DNA from: Bacteroidota bacterium
GTDB lineage: Bacteria; Bacteroidota; Bacteroidia; Bacteroidales; FEN-979
Reading direction: 5' to 3'
DNA length: 64,000 nucleotides
Assembly: GCA_026391795.1 (NCBI GenBank)
Contig: JAPLDI010000023.1
Coordinates: forward strand, 1-64,000
Made by a program: the position numbers and the translations under genes. Positions 33,562 to 42,110 of the stretch are shown here, in pieces. Position 1 is the first letter of the stretch. Each line of letters opens with the position of its first letter. The notes under the pieces were generated by a model. The model did no database searches, had not been told where the DNA came from, and saw nothing but the letters and a program-made list of their open reading frames with translations.

Positions 33562-34107
33562 ATGACTATTGAACTAGAAAAACAGATCCAGGAACTGAAA
33601 AACAAGGTTGACCGGTTGGAAGCCGGCACAAAGGATCAATTATCCATGGTCGTCTTTTCGGGTGATCTTGATAAAATTTTAGCCGCGCTGATCATTGCAA
33701 CCGGGGCGGCTGCCTATGATATGAAAGTGAAGCTCTTCTTTACCTTCTGGGCGACTGCAGCACTGCGTGATCCGAAGAAAAGCGGGAAAGGGAAAAACAT
33801 GATTGAGAAGATGTTCGGAATGATGCTGCCGAAAGGGAGCCGGAAGGTGACACTTTCAAAAATGCACATGGCCGGTATGGGAACGGCCATGATCAAGGGG
33901 ATCATGAAGAAGCACAAAGTTGCTTCTCTTCCTGAAATGTTCAAGACAGCCGGAGAACTCGGTATTCAAATAAACATCTGCGAGATGTCGATGAACCTTA
34001 TGGGATTTAAAAAGGAAGAGATGATCGATTATCCCGGGATGACCGTCTGCGGAGTGGCTACTTTTCTCTCGGATGCACAGGAAAGCAAAATCCAGTTATT
34101 TATATAA
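33562..34107 (+). CDS. DsrE/DsrF/DrsH-like sulfur-carrier protein (DsrE2 type)
   Basis: A protein of 181 residues. A short N-terminal coiled coil (MTIELEKQIQELKNKVDRLE) is followed by a DsrE2-family domain: MVVFSGDLDKILAALIIATG, TFWATAALRDP, and the reactive-cysteine motif NICEMSMNLMGFKKEEMID (Cys140) with Cys163 in MTVCGVATFLS. DsrE2 proteins accept persulfide sulfur, often from TusA, in sulfur oxidation clusters. TusA is the next gene, 12 bp on. The gene starts the promoter-proximal position of the hdr run and is probably controlled by the Crp/Fnr sites. Confidence 0.9.
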   Translation: MTIELEKQIQELKNKVDRLEAGTKDQLSMVVFSGDLDKILAALIIATGAAAYDMKVKLFFTFWATAALRDPKKSGKGKNMIEKMFGMMLPKGSRKVTLSKMHMAGMGTAMIKGIMKKHKVASLPEMFKTAGELGIQINICEMSMNLMGFKKEEMIDYPGMTVCGVATFLSDAQESKIQLFI

Positions 34108-34119
34108 AACCTTACAACA

Positions 34120-34371
34120 ATGACTACTGAGGAACTGAAAAGCCTGAAATCGAACACGATCGTAGACGCCCGCGGAACCGCTTGTCCGGGACCCTTATTG
34201 GCAGCAAAAAAAGGAATCGGAGAGATTGAATCCGGGGAGATCATGGAGATCTACTCCTCGGATGAAGGCACGAAGAATGATATCCCGAAGTGGTGTTCAA
34301 AAATGACCCATGAATTTCTTGGAATCATTGAAGAGGACAGCTATTCGAGATTATTCCTGAAGAAAGCATGA
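34120..34371 (+). CDS. TusA-family sulfurtransferase
   Basis: A protein of 83 residues. The TusA signature is VDARGTACPGPLLAAKKGI with the CPxP motif at Cys22, followed by GEIMEIYSSDEGTKNDIPKW and a second cysteine at WCSKM. TusA proteins carry sulfane sulfur between desulfurases, DsrE proteins and downstream oxidoreductases. Flanked by DsrE2 (12 bp) and the MvhD/HdrA genes, it fits the sulfur-transfer middle of the cluster. Confidence 0.93.
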   Translation: MTTEELKSLKSNTIVDARGTACPGPLLAAKKGIGEIESGEIMEIYSSDEGTKNDIPKWCSKMTHEFLGIIEEDSYSRLFLKKA

Positions 34372-34507
34372 TGAGGGCTGCCTGATTCGTGGCGCCTCTG
34401 CAAACATTCAATTCGCTGTTTTACCCTGCTGACAAATGGGTGCCGGAAACCGGTTCCCCGGGGGAGATTTTGTCCGGACAGTTTAAAAAAATATAACAAT
34501 CTTAATC

Positions 34508-34906
34508 ATGGAAAAGACACCCACACGACCGAAGATCCTGGTATTCTCTACCGATAAGATATCCGACCCCGGGATCGACCAGGCCGGATTGCGTAAGATC
34601 CATTATTCACCTGCTGTATATGTTATCAGTCTTCCCTGCTCCTCGGGTATCAAGCCCCGCTGGATCCTGCATGCTTTAAAGCATGGATTTGACGGGGTTT
34701 TTATTGCTGCCGACGGCCACGAATGTTCCTACAGCCCCAGGTGTCCCGAGCTGACCAACCGCATCATCGAGGAATCCCAGCAAATGATGAAAGAAAATAA
34801 TATCAATCCAAAGAGGATCAGGATGGCTGCCATCTGTTCTGTTTGTGCAGAACCTTTTGCAAATCACATGAACAATTTTACAAAAATTTTAGCTGAACTC
34901 GAATGA
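34508..34906 (+). CDS. MvhD-type hydrogenase/heterodisulfide reductase iron-sulfur subunit
   Basis: A protein of 132 residues of the MvhD/FrhD family, a [2Fe-2S] electron-transfer subunit of Hdr-type complexes. Conserved cysteines: VISLPCSSGIKP, GHECSYSPRCPE and ICSVCAEPF. It overlaps the following HdrA gene by 4 bp (ATGA), strong evidence for a joint complex. In Qmo complexes this domain is fused to QmoB; here it is a separate gene, as in methanogens. Confidence 0.92.
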   Translation: MEKTPTRPKILVFSTDKISDPGIDQAGLRKIHYSPAVYVISLPCSSGIKPRWILHALKHGFDGVFIAADGHECSYSPRCPELTNRIIEESQQMMKENNINPKRIRMAAICSVCAEPFANHMNNFTKILAELE

Positions 34907-37650
34907 CAAAGAAGAACATAAAATATGACACCCTGGTCATCGGCGGCGGCATTGCCGGGCAGGAAGCAGCTTTAAACCTGGCCAACATGGATTACAAAGT
35001 GCTTCTTGTTGACAAGGCGCTCTCCATTGGCGGAAAAATGATCCAGCTGAGCAAAGTATTCCCTACGCTTGATTGTGCGGCCTGTATTACCACTCCAAAG
35101 ATGTCGGAAACCGCCCGGCATCACAATATCACACTCCTCCTCAACAGCGAAATTGAGAGCATTCATAAGGTAAACGGACATTTTGAGCTGAATGTGGAGA
35201 AACATTCCCGGTACGTGATCTCCGAGAATTGCACAGGATGTCAGCAATGTGAGCAGGCATGTCCGGAAGTCAGGCCCGATGAATACAACATGAACCTCGC
35301 TGGCAGGAAAGTTGCCTATATCCCTTTCAGCCTGGCAAACCCGAGAATAGCTGTGATCGACCGCCAGGATACCTCCGCTCCCTGCATTGCAGCCTGCCCG
35401 GGAGGCGTAAAGCCCTATGGATATATAACGCTGGTCAGGAACGGTCAATACGAGGAAGCGATGAAACTGCATATGGAGGATATTCCCATTCCGGGAAGCC
35501 TTGGCAGGGCATGTTATGCCCCCTGCGAAGGAGAATGTACACGTGGCAGCCTGGAAGCACCGGTTGATATCAGGCGGATAAAAAGATTTTTTGCAGAAGA
35601 CTATTACGCAAAGCATCCCACGCCGGCAATGATTACCATTGAAAAAAAATCCGGTAAATCCATTGCGATTGTCGGATCCGGGCCTGCCGGACTTACAGCT
35701 GCTTATTTTCTTGCATTGAAGGGCCATCGGGTAAAAATTTTCGAAGCTGCCCCTGAATTGGGCGGAATGTTAAAACTCACCCTTCCTGAATACCGTTTGC
35801 CAAACAGTATTGTCGACAGGGACATTCAGAATATCCTTTCACTGGGTGTTGAACATGAAGTCAGCCGGAGGATCGGGAATCTTGAAGATCTTAAAAAAGA
35901 AGGATTCGATACTGTTTTCGTTTCAGTTGGAACGCATGAAACCACTTCTATGAAGATCGAGGGATCAGATCTGGAAGGTATTGTTTCGTGCCTCGATTTT
36001 CTACGTGAATCCAAGATCGGAAAGAAAACTGATCTGACAGGTAAAAAAGTATTGGTTATCGGTGGCGGAAATACAGCCATGGATGCCTCAAGGACTGCAA
36101 TAAGACTTGGAGCTTCCTCTGTAAAAATCATCTACCGCAGGAGCCGTGAGGAAATGCCCGCCTGGAAGGTCGAATTGCAGGAAGCAATTGAAGAGGGCGT
36201 GGTGCTTGATGTCCTGTGTACCCCCGTCAGGTTTACAGGAGAAAACGGAGCCATAAAGAAAGCCGGAATGATCCGGATGAAACTGGGTGATCCGGATGAA
36301 AGCGGCAGGAAAAGTCCTGTTGAGGTCAGGGGATCTGAATATACCGAAGAGGTTGACTTTGTGATTGAAGCCATTGGATTACAACCCACAACTTCCGGTT
36401 TCAGAAACGAATTGGAACTTGCCAAAAACGGAAGAATTAAAGTCAACCCGAAAACGCTCCAGGCTTCAACCCCATGGATCTTTGCCGGCGGCGACTCGGT
36501 TACCGGTTCATCCACCATTATCGAAGCAGCCGGTCAGGGTAAGAAAGCTGCCTTTTACATTGACAAATATCTTTCGGGCGAAATGCCTGATGATTTTGAA
36601 TTCGGGGACAAACTGGCTGCTGTCGACAAAAGAACCATCCTTGGCCGCGAAAACATCCTTCACAAACCGGCGCTGGGTGACAATTTGCGTCCGGCAGCTG
36701 AAAGGATAAAAGATTTTCAGGAGATCGAAAGAACCTTTACAGAAGAGGAGGTCAGGCAAAGCACGGAACGTTGCCTGGATTGCAGCAATTGCCGTGAATG
36801 CCACCAGTGCATCTCAGCCTGCCCGGCCAATGCCATCGATTTTTCACAAAAAGAAGCAAAGATATCAGCACTGGCAAGCAGCATCATTGTCTCCTCCGGA
36901 TTTCATTTGTTCAATGCTGACGGGAAACCGCAATTTGGTTCTTCGAAATACCCCAATGTCATTAATTCCCTCCAGATGGACCGGCTGATCGCCCCGACAC
37001 GACCTTATAACAATGTTTTACGGCCGGGTGACGGAAAAATGCCGGGCAACATTGCCTATGTGCTCTGTACAGGTTCGCGCGATTCAAGCCTGGATAATTA
37101 CCGTTCCTGCAATGCAGCCTCTGCAAACAATCCCATCTGTTCACAGATCTGTTGCATGTATTCCATCAAGCAGGCACAATTGCTCATGGGGGCACTACCG
37201 ATGGCTGATATTACCATCTATTACATGGATATCCGGGCTTTCGGCAAAGGATACGAGGAGTTTTTCCAGCAGTCGAAGTCGATGGGCATCAGTTTTGTGA
37301 AAGGAAAGATTGCCAGGATAAAACAAAAAGAGGATAACAGCGGCGATCTGATCCTGCGTTTTGAGAACATTGAAACCGGGCAGGTAAAAGAGATGACCCA
37401 CGACCTGGTTGTTTTGTCCGTTGGCGTTCAGCCGAACAATGAGATCGTCAAAGCTTTTAAAAATGCTCCTCTTGAACTCGACGAATTCAGTTTTGTAAAG
37501 CAGGTGGATGTCCTGACAAGCCCTGCAAGAACAACCATCGAGGGTGTTTTTGTAGCCGGTACAGCTTCTGGTCCCATGGATATTCCCGATTCAATACTCT
37601 CAGCCGGCTGCGCAGCATCCGAAGTCGCCGCTTATCTCAATGTAAAATAA
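34903..37650 (+). CDS. HdrA-like flavoprotein with inserted NADPH-dependent GltD/NfnB-like module
   Basis: A protein of 915 residues, about 500 longer than QmoA. Order: HdrA FAD domain (VIGGGIAGQEAALNLA at 12-27; DCAACITTPKM), [4Fe-4S] cysteines 110/113/116/120, then an insert: DPYD/GltD-type Fe-S region (about 160-230, AACPGG and APCEGECTRG), second FAD domain (IVGSGPAGLTAAYFLALKG, 256-274), NADPH site (VIGGGNTAMDASRTAIRLGA with YRRSREEMPA, 385-420), FAGGDSV, and the HdrA part resuming with cysteines 624/627/630/633/636/640 and a second HdrA domain (VLCTGSRDSSLDNYR). The insert should let the Hdr complex exchange electrons with NADPH, with possible flavin-based bifurcation (inference). Confidence 0.9.
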   Translation: MTKKNIKYDTLVIGGGIAGQEAALNLANMDYKVLLVDKALSIGGKMIQLSKVFPTLDCAACITTPKMSETARHHNITLLLNSEIESIHKVNGHFELNVEKHSRYVISENCTGCQQCEQACPEVRPDEYNMNLAGRKVAYIPFSLANPRIAVIDRQDTSAPCIAACPGGVKPYGYITLVRNGQYEEAMKLHMEDIPIPGSLGRACYAPCEGECTRGSLEAPVDIRRIKRFFAEDYYAKHPTPAMITIEKKSGKSIAIVGSGPAGLTAAYFLALKGHRVKIFEAAPELGGMLKLTLPEYRLPNSIVDRDIQNILSLGVEHEVSRRIGNLEDLKKEGFDTVFVSVGTHETTSMKIEGSDLEGIVSCLDFLRESKIGKKTDLTGKKVLVIGGGNTAMDASRTAIRLGASSVKIIYRRSREEMPAWKVELQEAIEEGVVLDVLCTPVRFTGENGAIKKAGMIRMKLGDPDESGRKSPVEVRGSEYTEEVDFVIEAIGLQPTTSGFRNELELAKNGRIKVNPKTLQASTPWIFAGGDSVTGSSTIIEAAGQGKKAAFYIDKYLSGEMPDDFEFGDKLAAVDKRTILGRENILHKPALGDNLRPAAERIKDFQEIERTFTEEEVRQSTERCLDCSNCRECHQCISACPANAIDFSQKEAKISALASSIIVSSGFHLFNADGKPQFGSSKYPNVINSLQMDRLIAPTRPYNNVLRPGDGKMPGNIAYVLCTGSRDSSLDNYRSCNAASANNPICSQICCMYSIKQAQLLMGALPMADITIYYMDIRAFGKGYEEFFQQSKSMGISFVKGKIARIKQKEDNSGDLILRFENIETGQVKEMTHDLVVLSVGVQPNNEIVKAFKNAPLELDEFSFVKQVDVLTSPARTTIEGVFVAGTASGPMDIPDSILSAGCAASEVAAYLNVK

Positions 37651-37660
37651 CCTTAAAGTT

Positions 37661-37690
37661 TCACCCCAACCCTCCCCAAACAGGAGGGGG
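37661..37690. repeat. Short GC-rich hairpin between the two hdrA genes
   Basis: CCCTCC (37670-37675) and GGAGGG (37683-37688) flank CCAAACA, in the 64-bp gap between the two hdrA genes. It could be a weak RNA processing hairpin or a degenerate repeat; there is no T-run, so a terminator is unlikely. Confidence 0.45.
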
Positions 37691-37714
37691 CGGATAAAGG
37701 GAAAACAAGAAAAT

Positions 37715-39718
37715 ATGGAAGAGAAACAAAAAAAAGAACGGATCGGGGTCTATATCTGTCATTGCGGCGGAAATATTTCCGACTACGTGGATGTGGCCCA
37801 GATTAGGGATCTTGCAAAAAATGAAGAAGGGGTCATTATCTCAAAGAATGTGATGTTTGCCTGTGCTGACTCCAATCAGAAGGAGATGATCAGGGATATT
37901 GAAGATGAGAAGCTGGATGCGATCGTCGTCGCATCCTGTTCCCCCAAGCTTCATCTTCACACCTTCAGAAATGTAGCCTTACGCGGAGGGATCAACCCCT
38001 ATAATTACACGCAGGTTAACATCCGGGAACAATGTTCATGGGCACATTCCGATACTCCGGGCGAGGCAAGCATAAAAGCAGCAGGGCTTATCCGCGCAGG
38101 GATCAAAAAAGTCTCCTTTTCTGAAGCGCTTGAGAATATTGAAGTTTCTTCGACCCGGGCCGTGGTGATCATCGGCGCAGGCGTCTCGGGAATGCGGGCT
38201 GCAATCGACCTGGCAAAAATGGGTAACCAGGTATACCTGATCGAGAAAGAGAAAGCAATCGGTGGTAACGTGGCAAAGTGGAAAGAGCTGTTTATCACGG
38301 GGCAGAAAGGAAATACCATTATTGAGGCTCTTTCCAAACAGATAAGGGAACTCACAAACATTACTCTCTTTACTGGTGCCACAATAGAAAAGGTAACGGG
38401 CAGCATCGGCAATTTCATTGCCGAAGTTAACATCGGGGATGAAAAACTTAACCTGAAATCAGGAGCCATCCTGGTCACAACGGGATTTGATTCATACCTG
38501 CCTACAGAGGGTGAGTTCGGGTATAAAAACAATCCGGCCGTGATTACACTTCCTGAATTCAAAGGGCTGATCGATAACAGTCATGAAACACTGCTTTACA
38601 ACAACCGAAAGGTAAACAGCATAGCGTATATTTATTGTGTGGGAATGAGGCAAACCAAAGGAGAAAACAAATACTGCTCGAGGGTTTGCTGCACAACGGC
38701 GATCCAAAGTTCACTCACTGTTCATGAGAAATTCAAAGATATTCAGGCCTACCATTTGTACCGTGATATCCGGACCTATGGGAAACAGGAAATACTTTAC
38801 GAACGCTCCTCGAAAAACGGGGATATCTATTTGAAGTTCGATGAAAAGGCGCCACCGGTTGTTGAACCAATTGGCAATAAACTTCTGGTAAAAGTCAAGG
38901 ATGAGCTTACAAAACGGAGGGAACTTGAACTGGAAACCGACCTGGTTGTATTGGTTACAGGATTGGTCCCGCGCAGCGACAGTAAACAGATCTCTGCCTT
39001 ATTGAAGATTCCCGTCGGAAACGATGGATTTTTCAACGAGATCCATCCGAAATTAAGACCGGTCGAGACCGTAATCAACGGCGTTTTCATTGGAGGTTCA
39101 TGCCAGGGCCCGAAGAATATCTCCGAATCCGTTCAGTCTTCCCTGTCAGCTGCCGTCAAAATCAATGCACTTACCAAGAACCCGACAATTTTTCTTGAAC
39201 CTATTGTTGCACGGATCAATTTTGATGCCTGTGTCTGGTGTGGCAAGTGTGCAGAGGTATGCGAATATGATGCAATACATCCCCTGGAGATGTATGGTAA
39301 AACGGTAGCCTCCGTTAATGAAGCCGTATGCAAAGGATGCGGGATGTGTGCACCGGTTTGTCCGGCCGATGCCATCGACATGGCTCAATATTCCAACAAT
39401 GAGATTGAAGGAATGATTGACGGATTCATGGAGAAAGTAGAGCTTGTGGCAGAAGCAGGAGATAAATTGCAGGATGGCGGCGAAGAGGGAATTGCAATGA
39501 AAGACATGCCGCTTATCTGGAGACAACTGGCCGGGTGCCTGCAGGGCGATTCAAAATCAATTCCTGATCTGGCCAAAGAGCTTGGTTTAGATTCCGAACT
39601 GGTTACCTACAATCTTATGACCATGAATAAATACAGCCTGGTTGAAGCGGATAAGCTGGATGATTCAGATGAATACTTCTCGTATAAATTAAAAAATATT
39701 CCCCATGTCCAGAATTGA
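37715..39718 (+). CDS. HdrA-like flavoprotein with ferredoxin domain and C-terminal winged-helix-like tail
   Basis: A protein of 667 residues with the classic HdrA/QmoB layout: N-terminal GVYICHCGGNISDYVDV and VASCSPKLHLHTFR, FAD-binding VVIIGAGVSGMRAAIDLAKMG (about 150-170), IGGNVAKW, VGMRQTKGENKYCSRVCC, and FIGGSCQGPKNISESV. Two [4Fe-4S] ferredoxin motifs (CVWCGKCAEVC; CKGCGMCAPVC) lie near 508-555. An unusual tail of about 90 residues follows (MPLIWRQLAGCLQGD, IPDLAKELGLDSELVTYNLM) that looks like a small winged helix. The QmoC-like gene overlaps the 3' end by 14 bp, so both are in one complex. Confidence 0.9.
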   Translation: MEEKQKKERIGVYICHCGGNISDYVDVAQIRDLAKNEEGVIISKNVMFACADSNQKEMIRDIEDEKLDAIVVASCSPKLHLHTFRNVALRGGINPYNYTQVNIREQCSWAHSDTPGEASIKAAGLIRAGIKKVSFSEALENIEVSSTRAVVIIGAGVSGMRAAIDLAKMGNQVYLIEKEKAIGGNVAKWKELFITGQKGNTIIEALSKQIRELTNITLFTGATIEKVTGSIGNFIAEVNIGDEKLNLKSGAILVTTGFDSYLPTEGEFGYKNNPAVITLPEFKGLIDNSHETLLYNNRKVNSIAYIYCVGMRQTKGENKYCSRVCCTTAIQSSLTVHEKFKDIQAYHLYRDIRTYGKQEILYERSSKNGDIYLKFDEKAPPVVEPIGNKLLVKVKDELTKRRELELETDLVVLVTGLVPRSDSKQISALLKIPVGNDGFFNEIHPKLRPVETVINGVFIGGSCQGPKNISESVQSSLSAAVKINALTKNPTIFLEPIVARINFDACVWCGKCAEVCEYDAIHPLEMYGKTVASVNEAVCKGCGMCAPVCPADAIDMAQYSNNEIEGMIDGFMEKVELVAEAGDKLQDGGEEGIAMKDMPLIWRQLAGCLQGDSKSIPDLAKELGLDSELVTYNLMTMNKYSLVEADKLDDSDEYFSYKLKNIPHVQN

Positions 39719-40829
39719 TCCGGAATTTGCATCTGAAATAAAAAAGTATGGTGCAAAAGATTTCAGTGCCTGTTTTAATTGCGGAAATTGCACCGCCGTT
39801 TGCGGGTTGACGGATAAAAGCGTGAATTTTCCGCGGATTTTTCTTCGATCCGGGATCCTTGGATTAAAGGATGATATTCTTCAGAGCAGGGAGATCTGGT
39901 TGTGTTATGCATGCGGTGAATGCTCTGAAACGTGTCCCCGCCAGGCAGGTCCGGGAGACTATATGGCTGCCTTGCGCCGCTATGCAATCGCAAGCTACGA
40001 GCCCACGGGCCTGACAAAACTGATTTTTAAAAGCAACCCCGTTTTTATCCTTTTCACAATTTTTCTTTCCGTGATGCTGGGGTTTTTCCTCTTTACCCTA
40101 AAACCCGATCATGAAGTATCCAGGTGGCTTTTTACTGTGATCCCTTATGCCGTTATCCATAACATGGGATTGGTGATCTTCAGCATTACCGGAATTTCCA
40201 TGGCCTGGGGACTGATTACAATGTATCTGAAACTTTCAAAAACCGTCGTGAAATCTGAACCTGGTAAAAGTAACTTCGTGAACGCGTGGAGAGAAGTCGT
40301 AAAGGAACTTGGAACCATGAACCGTTACCAGACATGCGACAAGGAAGATGACTCGTATTGGAAGAATAAACCTGCGGCCATACAGCCCTGGTTTGTGCAC
40401 TGGTCTATCATGTGGGGCTTCCTGGGATTATTGTTAGCTACTGTCCTGGATTTTATACTGAAAGATCCTGCTACCGCAATCTGGTGGCCAAGCCGCATCC
40501 TTGGAACCGTTGCAGGGTTACTCCTGGTTTACGGAACCAGTTTGTCCATAACTTACCGTTTCAAAAAAGTGACCAAGACCTATCGGGAAACAAGGCTTGC
40601 AGACTGGATGTTCCTGCTGTTTCTCTGGGTTGCCGGGATAACAGGGTTCTGGCTTGAAATTTCTGTGGCCTTTGGTGCAAACTACCTGCTGAACCATATT
40701 GTATTGCTTATCCATACGATCATTTCGATGGAACTTGTGCTGTTGTTTGGATTTTCAAAGTTCGCCCACGCCATCTACCGTCCCCTGGCCTTGTTCTTTT
40801 ATTTCAGGGAGAGCCAACAAAAAAATTAA
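39705..40829 (+). CDS. QmoC-like subunit: HdrC iron-sulfur domain fused to a heme-b membrane domain
   Basis: A protein of 374 residues, the normal length for QmoC. The N-terminal HdrC part has two [4Fe-4S] motifs: CFNCGNCTAVC and CYACGECSETCP. Residues about 105 to 365 form a NarI/HdrE-like membrane domain with about six helices and histidines suited for heme b (VIHNMGLVIF, WFVHWSIMWG, LNHIVLLIHTIISMEL). In sulfate reducers QmoC links the complex to the menaquinone pool. No HdrB (CCG domain) gene is present, as in Qmo and unlike classical Hdr. The gene overlaps hdrA by 14 bp. Confidence 0.92.
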   Translation: MSRIDPEFASEIKKYGAKDFSACFNCGNCTAVCGLTDKSVNFPRIFLRSGILGLKDDILQSREIWLCYACGECSETCPRQAGPGDYMAALRRYAIASYEPTGLTKLIFKSNPVFILFTIFLSVMLGFFLFTLKPDHEVSRWLFTVIPYAVIHNMGLVIFSITGISMAWGLITMYLKLSKTVVKSEPGKSNFVNAWREVVKELGTMNRYQTCDKEDDSYWKNKPAAIQPWFVHWSIMWGFLGLLLATVLDFILKDPATAIWWPSRILGTVAGLLLVYGTSLSITYRFKKVTKTYRETRLADWMFLLFLWVAGITGFWLEISVAFGANYLLNHIVLLIHTIISMELVLLFGFSKFAHAIYRPLALFFYFRESQQKN

Positions 40830-40841
40830 TCTGTAAGAATA

Positions 40842-41180
40842 ATGAAAGACAAAATCAGGATCGCAATACCTTCCGACGACGGAGTTACCATCAAGTCACG
40901 GTTCAGCCGGTCGAGGGGGTTTGTTGTTACCACCATTTCATCCGGCAGGATCATTCACCGCGAAATGCGCTGGAACCTTCTCAGCGAAAGAATGACTTCC
41001 CCTGATGGTGTGTTTTATAATCTTAAAGGATGTGATGTTGTGATCGCAAAAGCAGTTGGAAATTATTACTCCGGCCTGATGGCGGAGAAAAAGATTAGGG
41101 TTGAGGAAACGAATGAAACGAACATAGCTAAGGTACTAGTTAATTACCTGGAAGGGGCCCATATTCTTTCTTATAAATAA
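40842..41180 (+). CDS. NifX-like protein (dinitrogenase cofactor superfamily), second of three
   Basis: A protein of 112 residues starting 12 bp after the QmoC-like stop, so part of the hdr run. IRIAIPSDDGVTIKSRFSRS is the superfamily opening, followed by GCDVVIAKAVGNYYSGLMAE. It resembles the NifX-like protein at 31484 more than the one at 42733: both have IPxDDG without the Cys-rich GCGCH segment. It may bind an iron-sulfur or metal-sulfur species for complex assembly (inference). Confidence 0.83.
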   Translation: MKDKIRIAIPSDDGVTIKSRFSRSRGFVVTTISSGRIIHREMRWNLLSERMTSPDGVFYNLKGCDVVIAKAVGNYYSGLMAEKKIRVEETNETNIAKVLVNYLEGAHILSYK

Positions 41181-41214
41181 ATCGCATAAATATCACTAGC
41201 TGGAAATTATTCTT

Positions 41215-41222
41215 TATCTTTG
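41215..41222 (+). promoter_or_regulatory. Candidate -7 box (TATCTTTG) of the thioredoxin gene
   Basis: Perfect TAnnTTTG match ending 18 bp before the start codon at 41241. No TTG at the expected -33 position. It implies a separate start point for the thioredoxin genes after the hdr run. Confidence 0.5.
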
Positions 41223-41240
41223 CCATAAAATAAACAAATC

Positions 41241-41663
41241 ATGTGGATCACGTTAATAGTGCTTGCTGTCGTTCTGTCTCTTTTTACGCTGCTTCTTGTA
41301 ATTGCCAAACGAAGGATGGGCAGCATCCCTGTCGTAGCCGATAGTCCCAAATTGGTTACCCTTACGGATAAGAATTTTACAAACAAGATTAAATCAGGCA
41401 TGGTCCTGGTTGATTTCTGGGCAGCCTGGTGCGGCCCTTGTAAAATGATGGCACCGGTGCTGAATGAACTGGCAGAAGAAGTGGATGGAAAGGTCACAAT
41501 CGGTAAAGTCAATGTTGATGAGCAAAGGGTTACTTCATCAAAATTCAACATTCGTAGCATCCCCACCATGATCCTTTTTAAAAACGGGCAAGAGATCCAT
41601 CGGTTTTCCGGATATAAATCAAAGGATTACCTGCTGAAAGAACTGGATCGCAGGTCAATTTAA
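41241..41663 (+). CDS. Membrane-anchored thioredoxin
   Basis: A protein of 140 residues. One N-terminal helix (WITLIVLAVVLSLFTLLLVI, about 2-21) with a following KRR, so by the positive-inside rule the orientation may put the thioredoxin domain in the cytoplasm. The domain has the classic WCGPC (Cys64, Cys67), the cis-proline in SIPTMILF and FKNGQEIHRFSGY. It sits directly behind the hdr run and could supply thiol electrons to the sulfur carriers. Confidence 0.9.
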   Translation: MWITLIVLAVVLSLFTLLLVIAKRRMGSIPVVADSPKLVTLTDKNFTNKIKSGMVLVDFWAAWCGPCKMMAPVLNELAEEVDGKVTIGKVNVDEQRVTSSKFNIRSIPTMILFKNGQEIHRFSGYKSKDYLLKELDRRSI

Positions 41664-41676
41664 TCATAAACTGCTG

Positions 41677-42102
41677 ATGAAAAAGATTCTTGCATTGTTT
41701 GGTTTATTCGTAACCCTGGCCGGGACGAATGCAACTCCTGCCCAGAACAGCGCTCAGGACAAGAACCTGCCGAAAGTCACCGTTTATTATTTCCATCCTT
41801 CCGAACGCTGCCCGATAGACCAGTCGGTCGAAAAAAACACAAAGACAGTCGTGCAAAATTATTTTGACAAAGAAGTCAAAAACGGGACCCTCCTCTTGCG
41901 TGTTATCAACACTGATGACAAGTCCAATGCTAAGTTTGCATCAACATTCGATATCAATGCACAGGCACTGTATATCGTAAAAACCGTCGCCGGTAAAGAA
42001 ACCCGGAATGATCTGACGCGGGTTGCATTTGATTACAGCCTGAGTAATCCCACAAAATTCAAGGCAGGACTCAAGACCGAGATTGAAAAAGCACTGAAAT
42101 AG
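41677..42102 (+). CDS. Exported thioredoxin-fold protein (ArsF-like)
   Basis: A protein of 141 residues with a signal peptide (MKKILALFGLFVTLAGTNA). KVTVYYFHPSERCPIDQSVE resembles the ArsF-type small thioredoxin-fold proteins of Bacteroidota, but the usual CxxC is reduced to one cysteine (CPID), so dithiol chemistry is unlikely. It is 13 bp after the thioredoxin gene. Function unknown. Confidence 0.65.
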   Translation: MKKILALFGLFVTLAGTNATPAQNSAQDKNLPKVTVYYFHPSERCPIDQSVEKNTKTVVQNYFDKEVKNGTLLLRVINTDDKSNAKFASTFDINAQALYIVKTVAGKETRNDLTRVAFDYSLSNPTKFKAGLKTEIEKALK

Positions 42103-42110
42103 ACGCAGGC

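Noticed and set aside
33562-40829. Dissimilatory sulfate reduction locus
   Set aside because: Qmo-like, DsrE-like and TusA proteins are present, but no dsrAB, dsrC, aprAB or sat gene was found in the window.
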